From CBDESM01 sp965242485 (GTDB taxonomy: Bacteria; Chloroflexota; Dehalococcoidia; Bin125): a stretch of DNA of 64,000 nucleotides. This document shows positions 16,308 through 25,062 of the stretch, in pieces. The position numbers were made by a program, and so were the translations under genes. Location of the stretch: assembly GCA_965242485.1 (NCBI GenBank), contig CBDESM010000003.1, positions 1,488,001 to 1,552,000 on the forward strand. The letters are read 5' to 3'. A model generated the notes under the pieces. That model saw only the letters and a list, made by a program, of their open reading frames with translations, did not search any database and was not told where the DNA came from. Each line of letters starts with the position of its first letter. The stretch's first letter is position 1.

Positions 16308-17618
16308 TTACCGCTTCTGCCGGCTGGGGCTGGAGGCGATCAGGACGGGGGCGGGGACTCTGGCCAGGATGCGGCGCTGGGGGAGTTGGGGGCGGGCGGC
16401 CATCATGGTCCAGATGATGCCGGTGCCGGCGCCGATGCCGAGCACGGTGAAGGCGATGGTGTAGTCGCCCAGCAGGTCGCGCAGAATGCCGGCCAGCAGC
16501 ACTCCGGCGGTCATGAAGATCATCATCACCAGCGAGGAGAAGCCCATGATCCGCCCGAAGGCGCTGGCGCCGAAGTAATCGGCACGGAGGGCGCTGATCA
16601 GCGGCGCGCGCGCCCCCCAGGCCAGTCCGTTGATGATCGCGAACAGCACGACCATCGCGAACGTATCGGCGAAGCCCAGCAGCGCCGCGCCGATCAGATG
16701 GCCGACCATGCAGACCCCCACGATCCAGCGCTTCGAGATGATCTCGCCGAGGTAGCCGCCGCCGATCTGGCCGATCAGCTGGCAGATCGTCATCACCGTG
16801 TAGCCGATCGCCGCGTGCGAGTTGGTCAGCCCGGGAATCTCCTCGACCCGCAGCACGTACTGCGACATCACGCCGCCGACGACCATCAGCGGCGCGCCGT
16901 GCGCGAGCGCCAGGGCCCAGAACGCGCGGGTGCGCAGGGTTTCCCTGATCGTGAAGTCGCGCCGCCGCTGCGGGGCGCCCGCCGCGCCGCCCTCGCCCGC
17001 CGGCCCGGGCTCGGGGCCGCCGTCGGGCAGCAGCCCCTTCTCCTGCGGGCGGCCGACGAACATGAAGGCGAGCGCCTGGCCGACGACGAAGAGGAAGACG
17101 GCGGAGCCGATCGCCATCCAGCGCCAGCCGACCTCGTTGATGATCAGGTTCACCACCGGCGCCATCAGCGCGCCCAGCGCGAAGCCGGTCGACATGTAGC
17201 CGAGCGCCCGCGAGCGCTTGCGCTCGAACCAGTGCACCGTCGCCACCGAGACGGTCATGAAGCCGCCGATCGAGGTGCCGACGGCGACGATGAAATAGAA
17301 GCCGATGAACGAGCCGGCGTCCCAGAGCTGGCTGAAGGCGAGCAGGCCGATCGCGGTCGAGGCGATGCCCAGCCGCATCATCGACTGCGGCCCGAAGCGG
17401 TCGATCATCCAGCCCTGGATCGGGCCCAGCACGCCGCTCTCGACGCGGGTCAGCGCCAGCGCCAGCGAGAACGTCGTCGCCGACCAGAGGAACTCCTCCT
17501 TGAGCGCGCTGGCGTAGAAGCCGAACGCGTGCATCACGAGGCCGCCCATCAACATGTTGATGACGACGCCGGCGACGACGATCCACCAGCCGTAGAAGAT
17601 GCGCGGCCGCCGCATCAC
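16308..17618 (-). CDS. MFS transporter (OFA/monocarboxylate-type)
   Basis: 436 aa, about 12 hydrophobic segments. It opens RIFYGWWIVVAGVVINMLMG, a start typical of oxalate/formate antiporter (OFA) and monocarboxylate-like MFS members. The MFS A-like loop lies between TM2 and TM3 (GWMIDRFGPQSMMRLG). A hydrophilic central loop (about 200-225) separates the two halves. Substrate probably an organic anion, unproven. Paralogue of 17661-19106 with the same opening motif. Upstream lies a TATACT hexamer (about 17692-17697). Confidence 0.9.
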   Translation of the reverse strand: MMRRPRIFYGWWIVVAGVVINMLMGGLVMHAFGFYASALKEEFLWSATTFSLALALTRVESGVLGPIQGWMIDRFGPQSMMRLGIASTAIGLLAFSQLWDAGSFIGFYFIVAVGTSIGGFMTVSVATVHWFERKRSRALGYMSTGFALGALMAPVVNLIINEVGWRWMAIGSAVFLFVVGQALAFMFVGRPQEKGLLPDGGPEPGPAGEGGAAGAPQRRRDFTIRETLRTRAFWALALAHGAPLMVVGGVMSQYVLRVEEIPGLTNSHAAIGYTVMTICQLIGQIGGGYLGEIISKRWIVGVCMVGHLIGAALLGFADTFAMVVLFAIINGLAWGARAPLISALRADYFGASAFGRIMGFSSLVMMIFMTAGVLLAGILRDLLGDYTIAFTVLGIGAGTGIIWTMMAARPQLPQRRILARVPAPVLIASSPSRQKR

Positions 17619-17660
17619 TGCTCCGCGCCGTCGCTGTCGTCCGAGTGCGGCGGAGATGGC

Positions 17661-19106
17661 TCAGTCGGCTCTGGGCTCGGCATGCAGGGGGCGAGTATAC
17701 GGCCCGCCGACCGCGTCCCGTCCCGCAGCGCCGTCCGCGCCGGCGCGCTGCGGCCGCTGGCGGGCGAGGCCGAACGCGGGGGCGGACGCGAGGCCGCCGG
17801 ATGGAACGCGGGGAGGCCGCGCCGCCTGCAAGCGCACGGGATGCCCCGCCGGCAGGCCCGGCAGCCGCGGCCGCGTCGACATCAGCGTCCCGATCAAGCC
17901 CAGGGCGGCGCCGATCCCGACGACGAGGAAGCCCAGCGTGAAATCGCCCGTCGCGTCGCGCAGCACGCCGACGATGCTGGAACCGGAGGTCATGAAGATG
18001 CCCATCACCAGGGCCGACCAGCCCATGACCTGGCCGTAGCTCTTGGTCCCGAAGTACTCCGCCCGCAGCGCCGTGATCAGGGCCGGACGCGCGCCCCAGG
18101 CCACGCCGTTGAACACCGCGAAGGCGAGCACCATCCAGTACATGTCCGCGAACGCCAGCAGGAACGCGGCCGCCGCGTGGCCGATCATGCAGAAGCCGAT
18201 GATCAGCCGCTTGGAGAAGATGTCGCCGAGGTAGCCGACGCCCGCCTGCCCGGCCAGCTGCATCGCCGCCATCACCGCCCAGGCCGTGCTCGCGTCGCCG
18301 CGGCTCAGCCCCTCGATGCTCTCCACACGCACCGAGAAATGCACGAACACGGCCGAGACGACCAGCAGCGGCGCGCCGTGCGCCAGCGCCAGCCCCCAGA
18401 ACGCCCGCGTGCGCAGCGTCTCCTTGACCGTGAAATCGCGGTGCCGCGCGGGGGGAGCGGCCGCGCGACCGCCTGGCTGCGGCTGCGCGCCCGCATCCGC
18501 TTCGCCGCCGTCGGGCTGCATGCCCTTTTCATGCGGCCAGTTGACGATGAACGTGGCCAGGATCTGGCCGACCACGAAGATGATGATCGCGGTCGCGATC
18601 GCCGTCGTCCGCCAGCCGGCGTCGTCGATCACCCAGGTGATCGCGGGCTGCAGGAACGCGCCGAAGGTGAAGCCCGTCGACATGAAGCCGATCGCGCGCG
18701 AGCGGCGCTTGTCGAACCAGTGCACCGTGGCCACGGTCAGGGTCATAAACCCGCCGACGGAGACGCCGACGGCGAGCAGGATGTAGAAGGCGAGGAACGA
18801 GCCCTGATCCCAGAGCTGCGAGAAGGCGAGCAGGCCGACGGCGGTGACGGCGATCCCGAAGCGCATCATCGCGCGCGGCCCCAGCCGGTCGATCAGCCAG
18901 CCCTGGATCGGCCCGAGCACGCTGCCCTCGACCCGCGTCACCGCGAAGGCGATCCCGAAGAAGGTCGCCGTCCAGAGCGGGAATTCGTCCTGAATCGCGC
19001 TCACGTAGAAGCTGAACGAGTGCATGATGAACCCGCCCAGCATCATCTGGATGATGATCCCGGCGATGACGATCCACCAGCCGTAGAAGATGCGCGGCCG
19101 CCCCAT
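17661..19106 (-). CDS. MFS transporter (OFA/monocarboxylate-type), paralogue
   Basis: 481 aa from ATG 19106 (MGRPRIFYGWWIVIAG); the in-frame extension to 19208 is unlikely because its residues are not hydrophobic and the paralogue starts at the equivalent Met. Twelve membrane segments, MFS loop GWLIDRLGPRAMMRFG, and a central hydrophilic loop rich in Ala, Pro and Gly. About 50 extra C-terminal polar residues are not present in the 16308 copy. Separated by 42 nt from the downstream paralogue. Minus-strand TATACT occurs about 50 nt upstream (about 19154-19159). Confidence 0.9.
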   Translation of the reverse strand: MGRPRIFYGWWIVIAGIIIQMMLGGFIMHSFSFYVSAIQDEFPLWTATFFGIAFAVTRVEGSVLGPIQGWLIDRLGPRAMMRFGIAVTAVGLLAFSQLWDQGSFLAFYILLAVGVSVGGFMTLTVATVHWFDKRRSRAIGFMSTGFTFGAFLQPAITWVIDDAGWRTTAIATAIIIFVVGQILATFIVNWPHEKGMQPDGGEADAGAQPQPGGRAAAPPARHRDFTVKETLRTRAFWGLALAHGAPLLVVSAVFVHFSVRVESIEGLSRGDASTAWAVMAAMQLAGQAGVGYLGDIFSKRLIIGFCMIGHAAAAFLLAFADMYWMVLAFAVFNGVAWGARPALITALRAEYFGTKSYGQVMGWSALVMGIFMTSGSSIVGVLRDATGDFTLGFLVVGIGAALGLIGTLMSTRPRLPGLPAGHPVRLQAARPPRVPSGGLASAPAFGLARQRPQRAGADGAAGRDAVGGPYTRPLHAEPRAD

Positions 19107-19272
19107 CAGCGGGCGGCGGAGACGGAATGAGGCAAATCGGGCATGCGCGCTGCAAGTATACGAGCAGCCCTCGGCTGGCTCGGATTCCGCTGGCGGGAGG
19201 CTGAACATCCGCTCCGGCGTCTGCTCTCCTGGCGCGGGCGCGGCACGCAGAGGTCGGATGCGGGCGGCGCGG

Positions 19273-19278
19273 TACGCT
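19273..19278 (+). promoter_or_regulatory. putative -10 element (TACGCT)
   Basis: GCGGTACGCT, 31 nt before the ATG of the nuclease-methyltransferase gene. Confidence 0.3.
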
Positions 19279-19309
19279 GCTCGCCAACGGCAAGCGGGCG
19301 GATTCGGCG

Positions 19310-21412
19310 ATGGCCAAGTACGAAGAGAAGCTCAACATCGAGCTCGCGCGCTTGCTCGGCGAGCAGAATTTGGCGGCCGAGGGCGAGCAGCAGATCGGCG
19401 GCAACGCCATTGACGTCGCTGTCGAGGTCGACGGGCTGCGGATCGCGATCGAGGCGAAGCGCGACTTCAAGCAGCGCCCGAAGGCGGTCGATGCGGTGGA
19501 TCGCCGCTTCAAGCAGGACTTGGCGATGCTCGGCTTCGCCCTCTGCTACCCGGCCGGCGCGACCGTCGAGCAGCTCGGCGGCGAGCAGCTGACTTGGACG
19601 GTGCGGACGCGCGAAGCCTGGGTCGCGGGCAAGACGGTCACGGCGGCCGATTGGCAAGTCGGGGGCGTCGGCGACTTGGCCGAATCCCTGCGGCAGGCTC
19701 CGGGCAGCGTCGCCGACGCGGACAAGGCGGCGCAGGTGCTCTCGCGCGGCTTGGACGACGCGGTCCAATCGCTGACCACCGCGCAGCGGCGGACGCTGGC
19801 CGAACGCTTGGACCTGCCGGGCGACAACGCCAAGGGCAAGAAGGCGACCGAGTACTTCACAGCCGCGAAGCGCGGGATGCTGCTGCTCGCCATGGCGATG
19901 CTCTTCCAGCATCGGCTGCACGACCACCTGCCCGAGAGTCCGCCCGATGGCTGGAACGCCAAGGAGTACGGCGCTTGGCCGCCGCTCACTCCGGTCGAGT
20001 GCGCGCAGGATCACGAGCTGATCGCGGAGCGCTTGAACGAAGCGTGGCGCACGATCCTGCTGGTCGACTACCGCCCGGTCTTCGAGTCCGCGCTGGTCGG
20101 CTTGGCCGCCTTGGGCGGGACGGAGCGAGCGAACCACGCCGTATTCGGGCTCGCCAAATGCGTGATCAGGGTCGCCGCGATCGCCCGCGGCATGCGCCAC
20201 GACCTCTTGGGCCGGATCTTCCACCGCGTGCTCGACACGGCCCGCTACGACGGCTCCTTCTATACCAGCACGGCTGCCGCGACGCTGCTCGCCGGCTTGG
20301 CGATCCGCGAGGAAGACTGCGACTGGTCGGACGTCAACGAGATCGCCAAACTCCGCATCTGCGATCCCGCCTGCGGCACCGGCACCCTGCTCATGGCCGC
20401 CGCCGAGCGCATTCACCAGCTCCGCAGAGCCGCAGGCCCCACCGATGAGGAAGACGAAGCACTGCTCGCCCTGCACCTGGTCGAAGACGTCCTCTGGGGC
20501 TACGACATCAATCTCACCGCCACCCACATGGCCGCCAGCGCCTTAGGGATGCTGAGTCCGAAGACCCAATTCAGCCGGATGCGGGTGTTCAGGACGTTTC
20601 TCGGTGTCGACAACGAGGAGGGTTTCGTCGGCTCGCTTGAGCTGCTCGGTGGGCAGCTTCGCCTTCTGGGCTGGCCGGGCCAGCCGCAGCAGCCGCATCA
20701 AGTGGATGAGGGTGCTGCGATCAATCCGCCAGTAATGTCGGCCGTGGTCATGAATCCTCCGTACACTCGTGCGAGTCTCAGACACCAGCAATTCACGGTC
20801 GCCGAAAACCAGATGCTGAAGCAACGAGAAAAAGACCTGTTCGACAGTCACGAGTTCGGCGCGAGCGTCTCACGGTCCGGCACTAGCACGCAGTTTTTGG
20901 TGCTCGCCGACCAGCTAATCGATTCCACATCAGGAACGTTGGCGGTAGTCCTGCCATCGGTGATCCCAACTGCCCCATCAGGGCAAGGGATTCGGAAATT
21001 CCTTGCGGCGCGCTACCACGTGGAGATGGTGATCAGCTCACACGACCCTGAGCGGATATATATGTCGGAAAACACTAACATCGGTGAAATACTGTTGCTT
21101 TGTCGTCGCTGGAATGCTGGCGACGCGAAGCCGCCGACCGCGTTCGTGAATCTAGGACGCAATCCTAGTACGGCTCCCGAAGCGCTGGCGCTCCGCGATC
21201 AGATCATCGCAGGTGAATCTGACACGTTCACATTGCAGCATGTTGAGCCAAGCGTGATTGAGTCCGGCGATTGGACCGCAATGAACTTCTTCAGCCCGTT
21301 CTTGGTTGGGGCCTATCAACAGATCACCCCCCCCCCCCCCCCGTACACAAGTTCGAATTCTGTGCGCCACACCGCCAGATCCGATGGCGACATCACAGAA
21401 GGTCATTCGTAA
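19310..21412 (+). CDS. type IIG-like restriction-modification protein, N-terminal nuclease plus N6-adenine methyltransferase (5' part)
   Basis: 700 aa to a stop at 21410-21412. The N-terminal ~100 residues hold a PD-(D/E)xK-like site: D35 in NAIDVAV and E48-A-K50 in RIAIEAKR. Gamma-class methyltransferase motifs follow: DPACGTGTLL at about 352 and NPPY at about 482, the signature of N6-adenine methylation. The target-recognition region lies beyond and continues in the next entry in the same frame. A run of 16 C (21327-21342) precedes the stop. Codon use changes sharply near 20545, from C-ending GC-rich to mixed and AT-richer. Single-chain enzymes of this kind cut and methylate the same site. 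Confidence 0.75.
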   Translation: MAKYEEKLNIELARLLGEQNLAAEGEQQIGGNAIDVAVEVDGLRIAIEAKRDFKQRPKAVDAVDRRFKQDLAMLGFALCYPAGATVEQLGGEQLTWTVRTREAWVAGKTVTAADWQVGGVGDLAESLRQAPGSVADADKAAQVLSRGLDDAVQSLTTAQRRTLAERLDLPGDNAKGKKATEYFTAAKRGMLLLAMAMLFQHRLHDHLPESPPDGWNAKEYGAWPPLTPVECAQDHELIAERLNEAWRTILLVDYRPVFESALVGLAALGGTERANHAVFGLAKCVIRVAAIARGMRHDLLGRIFHRVLDTARYDGSFYTSTAAATLLAGLAIREEDCDWSDVNEIAKLRICDPACGTGTLLMAAAERIHQLRRAAGPTDEEDEALLALHLVEDVLWGYDINLTATHMAASALGMLSPKTQFSRMRVFRTFLGVDNEEGFVGSLELLGGQLRLLGWPGQPQQPHQVDEGAAINPPVMSAVVMNPPYTRASLRHQQFTVAENQMLKQREKDLFDSHEFGASVSRSGTSTQFLVLADQLIDSTSGTLAVVLPSVIPTAPSGQGIRKFLAARYHVEMVISSHDPERIYMSENTNIGEILLLCRRWNAGDAKPPTAFVNLGRNPSTAPEALALRDQIIAGESDTFTLQHVEPSVIESGDWTAMNFFSPFLVGAYQQITPPPPPYTSSNSVRHTARSDGDITEGHS
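21327..21342. repeat. C16 homopolymer tract
   Basis: Sixteen consecutive C on the plus strand inside the methyltransferase gene, encoding a Pro run. Such tracts can slip during replication, or reflect assembly trouble. Slippage here alone cannot join the two halves, because the conserved 3' part is in the same frame as the 5' part and is blocked by the TAA at 21410. Confidence 0.9.
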
Positions 21413-22114
21413 ATGCCTGCGCTACGGCCTTTGGCAGAGGTGGCCGAACTCGGAGGGCAGGGGCGAAGCGTCCCCACTGCCTACACGCGTTCCGATATCC
21501 CGACGGCATCTGGACGTCGCGCCCTGTGGCACCACAAGACCGACGTCACACGATCTATGCGGGCCCACGCGGATTCGTTCATTGAGCCGAAGCCGGCGCA
21601 GCGAAAGATGGCTGAGAAATACTGGTCGGAGCGCAGCCGCCTCCTAGTCCCGGAGAAGTTGCGCCTACCTTTGACACGTGTCGTCGCAGTGGTGCTTGAT
21701 GATCCGGCAATAGGTTCTCGATGGGTGACATGCCGACCTCACAGGAGCGATGATGATGTGTTGACTGCGTTATGCGTATATCTGAATTCGTCTGTGGGCC
21801 TGTTGGCACTTCTAGGCAGGCGGGACAACCGTGTGCCCGAATATCCCCAATTTTCGATTGATACTCTGCGACAGGTGAGCGTTCCGGACTTCTCGACTGA
21901 TTCGGGCTATTCACCTCAGAATCTTGCATCTGTGTTCAAGGAAATGAAGGATGACGTACTACTGCCGTTACCTGAAATGAATCAGGATCTGGTCCGGCGG
22001 GCGCTAGACGATGCTGTGACTGAAGCCTTGAGTCTTGACCCAGAATGGGTGGCAGAGATTCGGCGGGCGCTTTCGGAGGAGCCGTCCATCACGGGGCGGC
22101 GGTTCGGGGCTTAG
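21413..22114 (+). CDS. type IIG-like restriction-modification protein, C-terminal recognition part (separated by a stop)
   Basis: 233 aa beginning at an ATG directly after the TAA (TAAATG), in the same frame as the upstream 700-aa frame. From LRPLAEVAELGGQG onward, with AYTRSDIPTASGRRALWHHK, it reads as the continuation of the methyltransferase target-recognition region. The ~70 nt between the C tract and the stop do not look like conserved protein in any frame. Either the gene is split and the second half is made by termination-reinitiation, or the junction is an insertion or assembly artefact. AT-richer than surrounding genes. Confidence 0.6.
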   Translation: MPALRPLAEVAELGGQGRSVPTAYTRSDIPTASGRRALWHHKTDVTRSMRAHADSFIEPKPAQRKMAEKYWSERSRLLVPEKLRLPLTRVVAVVLDDPAIGSRWVTCRPHRSDDDVLTALCVYLNSSVGLLALLGRRDNRVPEYPQFSIDTLRQVSVPDFSTDSGYSPQNLASVFKEMKDDVLLPLPEMNQDLVRRALDDAVTEALSLDPEWVAEIRRALSEEPSITGRRFGA

Positions 22115-22239
22115 CTGCCGGCCGGGGAGCTGCGGTGGCGGACTCTGCAAGGGCCGCGACTGGTTCGGGCGGCGCTTCCGCCACATCGCCATCCGCCTCG
22201 CGCGCGCCTTCGACGCGCTCCGCTAGCGTAAACAGGCCC

Positions 22240-22245
22240 TAGAAT
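22240..22245 (+). promoter_or_regulatory. putative -10 element (TAGAAT)
   Basis: TAGAAT 38 nt before ATG 22284. A GGGAGGG ribosome site lies between. Confidence 0.35.
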
Positions 22246-22283
22246 CGCGGGGAGCGCTCGGGCAGCGAATGGGAGGGACGGAC

Positions 22284-22970
22284 ATGGTCGAGGTGCACCA
22301 GGCTGGCGGCGGGCTGTCGCTCTACAAGCTGGGGCCGTTCGGGCCGATCTCGAACAACTCGTTCATCCTCGTCGATGACGCGAGCCGGGACGCGGCGCTG
22401 TTCGACACTGTGGCGGAGCACGAGCGGACGCTGGCCGCGGTCGAGGAGATCGGCGCGACGGTGAAGATGGTGCTGATCACGCACGGGCATTTCGACCACC
22501 TGCTCTCCTTCCCCGACATGCGCGCGGCGCTGGACGTCCCCTTCTACATGCACAAGGACGACGCCAAGATGGCGTCGGAGAACCAGCACTCGAAGGACAG
22601 CTTCGACCCGAAGCAGATCGACATCCACCTGCGCGGCGGCGAGACGGTCCCGCTGGGGCAGACGCTGATCGACGTGATGCACACGCCGGGCCACACGCCG
22701 GGCTCGCTCTGCTTCTACGCCGAGCCGTTCTGCATGGTCGGCGACACGCTCTTCCCGGGCGGGCCGGGCCACACGACCTCGAACAAGAACCTGCGCCAGC
22801 TGATCGCCTCGATCACGCGCGAGGTCTACGCGCTGCCGGACGAGACGCTCCTGTTCAACGGGCACGGCGACGACACGACGGTGGGACGGAGCCACGACGA
22901 ATACCGCGAGTTCGGGCGGCGCGACCACGATTCGAGCCTCTACGGCGACGTGCTCTGGAACCAGGACTGA
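22284..22970 (+). CDS. metallo-beta-lactamase-fold hydrolase
   Basis: 228 aa from ATG 22284, preceded by GGGAGGGACGG; ATG 22269 is less likely. MBL motif THGHFDH provides the first metal ligands, HTPGHTPGS the next His, VGDTLFPGG the bridging Asp and NGHGDDT the last His. The layout resembles glyoxalase II-like hydrolases. Probable thioester or similar hydrolysis in the cytoplasm; substrate unknown. The M16 peptidase gene starts 3 nt after its stop, so the two are co-transcribed. Confidence 0.9.
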   Translation: MVEVHQAGGGLSLYKLGPFGPISNNSFILVDDASRDAALFDTVAEHERTLAAVEEIGATVKMVLITHGHFDHLLSFPDMRAALDVPFYMHKDDAKMASENQHSKDSFDPKQIDIHLRGGETVPLGQTLIDVMHTPGHTPGSLCFYAEPFCMVGDTLFPGGPGHTTSNKNLRQLIASITREVYALPDETLLFNGHGDDTTVGRSHDEYREFGRRDHDSSLYGDVLWNQD

Positions 22971-22973
22971 GGG

Positions 22974-24272
22974 GTGGCCGCCGAACACGCCCCCGGCGCG
23001 CCGCTCGAGATCGAGCAGCGCGTCCTCGACAACGGCCTGCGCGTGATCTGCGCGCCGATGCCGCACACGCGCTCGGCGACGGTCTCGTTCTACGCCGGCG
23101 CCGGCGCGCGCTACGAGCGCGAGGAGCTGGCCGGCGTCTCGCACCTGGTCGAGCACTGCGTCTTCAAGGGCACCAAGGCGCGCCCCGTCGCGACCGAGAT
23201 TTCGGCCGCCATCGAAGGCGTCGGCGGGATGATCAACGCGGCCACCGACCGCGAGATGACGCTCTACTTCGCCAAGGTGCCGGCCCCGCATTTCGGCACC
23301 GCGATGGACGTGATCGCCGAGCTGGCCTGCCGTCCGCTGTTCGACCCGTCCGAGCTCGAGAAGGAGCGGTCCGTGATCCTCGAGGAGCTGGCCGCCGTCG
23401 AGGATTCGCCGGCCCAGATCGCGGGGCTGATGATGGACGCGATGCTCTGGCGCGGCACCCCGCTGGGCCGCGACATCGCCGGCACTCCGGAATCGGTGCG
23501 CCAAATCCCGCATGAGGATGCGGTCGCCTACTGGCGCGCGCAGTACTCGCCGGCCAACGCGCTGTTTTCCGTCGCGGGCGCGATCGACGCGGACGAGGCC
23601 TGCGAGCTGGCGGCGCGGCTGACGGCCGATTGGGAATTCGCCGAACCGGCGCCGTACCTGCCCGCGCCGCTCGCGGACGGCGGCGGCGCCAGCTTCCGCG
23701 AGAAAGAAGCCGAGCAGGCGCACCTCGTGATCGGCCTGCCCGGGCTCGACATCGAGCACCCCGACCGCTTCGCGCTGTCGCTGCTGGCCGCCATCCTCGG
23801 CGACGGCATGAGCTCGCGCCTGTTCGAGCACGTGCGCGAAGAGCTCGGCCTCGCCTACGACGTGCACGCGATGCTCTCCGCCGTGCGCGGATCGGGCGCG
23901 ATCGAGGTCTACCTCGGCGTCGACCCGGACAACGCGGAGGCGGCGCTGCGGGCCGCGCTGGACGTGATCGGCGGGCTGCGCGACGGCGTCTCCGAGGCGG
24001 AGCTGGAGCGCGTCCGCGAGTACGTCTGCGGGCGCATGCTGATGTCGATGGAGGACACCCGCGCCGTCTCGCACTGGAACGGGCGCGACGCGCTGCTGCA
24101 CGGCCGCGTGCGTTCGGTCGAGGAGATCGCCGCCCGCTACCGCGAGGCGGCGCTGGACGATCTCCAGCGCCTGGCGGGCGAGCTGATCCGGGAGGCGGAG
24201 CTGCGCCTCGCGGTCGTGGGCCCGGCGTCGGTCGACGCGGGCGCGCTGGAAGCCGGCCTGCGGCTCGACTGA
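22974..24272 (+). CDS. M16-family zinc peptidase (pitrilysin/processing-peptidase type)
   Basis: 432 aa, GTG start. Inverted zinc motif HLVEH at residues 57-61 in GVSHLVEHCVFKGT, with the third ligand Glu expected in the ELEKERSVILEEL region (about 130-140). The second half has the inactive partner domain with SSRLFEHVREELGLAYDVHA, typical of the R/Y-containing C-terminal domain. Length matches single M16B subunits. No signal peptide. Such proteins degrade or process peptides. Located between MBL hydrolase and SDR genes in one direction. Confidence 0.92.
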   Translation: MAAEHAPGAPLEIEQRVLDNGLRVICAPMPHTRSATVSFYAGAGARYEREELAGVSHLVEHCVFKGTKARPVATEISAAIEGVGGMINAATDREMTLYFAKVPAPHFGTAMDVIAELACRPLFDPSELEKERSVILEELAAVEDSPAQIAGLMMDAMLWRGTPLGRDIAGTPESVRQIPHEDAVAYWRAQYSPANALFSVAGAIDADEACELAARLTADWEFAEPAPYLPAPLADGGGASFREKEAEQAHLVIGLPGLDIEHPDRFALSLLAAILGDGMSSRLFEHVREELGLAYDVHAMLSAVRGSGAIEVYLGVDPDNAEAALRAALDVIGGLRDGVSEAELERVREYVCGRMLMSMEDTRAVSHWNGRDALLHGRVRSVEEIAARYREAALDDLQRLAGELIREAELRLAVVGPASVDAGALEAGLRLD

Positions 24273-24297
24273 GGCCGCACGGGGAAAGACGCGAACG

Positions 24298-25059
24298 ATG
24301 GACATCCAAGGCAAGGTCGCGGTGGTGACGGGTTCGTCGTCGGGCGTGGGCGAGGCGACGGCGGAGCTGCTGGCCGAGCTCGGAGCTGCCGTCGTGGTCA
24401 ACTACTTCCGCGGCGAGGAGGCCGCGAACGAGGTGGTCGAACGCATCCGTGGCAAGGGCGGGCGCGCCATCGCCGTCGCCGCCGACGTGCGCAGCGACGC
24501 CGACTGCCGCCGCCTGATCCAAGCCGCGGTGGACGAGTTCGGCGCGCTGCAGATCCTCGTCAACAACGCCGGCATGACCCGCTTCATCCCGCACGAGGAC
24601 CTCGAAGCCGTGACCGACGAAGCGTGGGACGACATCCTCGGCGCGAACCTGCGCGGCACCTTCAACTGCAGCCGCGCCGCCGCCCCGCACATGAAGGCGG
24701 CCGGCGAAGGCGCGATCGTCAATGTCAGCTCGGTCGCCGGCATCGGCGGCGGCGGCAGCAGCATCCCTTACGCCGCCAGCAAGGCCGGGATCAACGTGAT
24801 CACCAAGAGCCTGGCCCGCGTGCTCGGCCCCGAAATCCGCATCAACACCATCGCCCCCGGCTTCATCGAAGGCCGCTGGCTCAAAGGCGGCCTAGGCGAA
24901 GAAACCTACCTGGCCGGCATAGCCCGCCTGGAACAAACCGCCCCCCTCCAAGGCGTAGCCACCCCCCACCTCTGCGCCGACGCCATCATCGCCCTAATAA
25001 CCCGCAACACCTTCGTAACCGGCCAAACAATAACAGTAGACGGCGGCGCAACGCTGTAA
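24298..25059 (+). CDS. SDR-family oxidoreductase (FabG-like)
   Basis: 253 aa. Classical SDR: cofactor loop TGSSSGVG, NNAG motif (VNNAGMT), catalytic Ser in NVSSVAGIGG, YAASK with Tyr and Lys, and an ending TGQTITVDGG. NAD(P)-dependent reduction of a ketone or oxidation of an alcohol is the family role. Preceded by GGGGAAAG. The last ~200 nt (from about 24870) turn A/C-rich with many rare-type codons (ATA, CTA, GTA), directly before the NYN gene. Confidence 0.92.
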   Translation: MDIQGKVAVVTGSSSGVGEATAELLAELGAAVVVNYFRGEEAANEVVERIRGKGGRAIAVAADVRSDADCRRLIQAAVDEFGALQILVNNAGMTRFIPHEDLEAVTDEAWDDILGANLRGTFNCSRAAAPHMKAAGEGAIVNVSSVAGIGGGGSSIPYAASKAGINVITKSLARVLGPEIRINTIAPGFIEGRWLKGGLGEETYLAGIARLEQTAPLQGVATPHLCADAIIALITRNTFVTGQTITVDGGATL

Positions 25060-25062
25060 CTA

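Noticed and set aside
21327..21342. simple phase-variation switch by C-tract slippage
   Set aside because: The two halves are already in the same frame and are separated by a later stop; any length change puts the conserved 3' part out of frame.
21343..21385. tRNA-like 3' end (AAGTTCGAATTC followed by GTGCGCCAC)
   Set aside because: The T-arm would have mismatches, and no matching 5' acceptor, D-arm or anticodon arm exists upstream; the C16 tract occupies that space.
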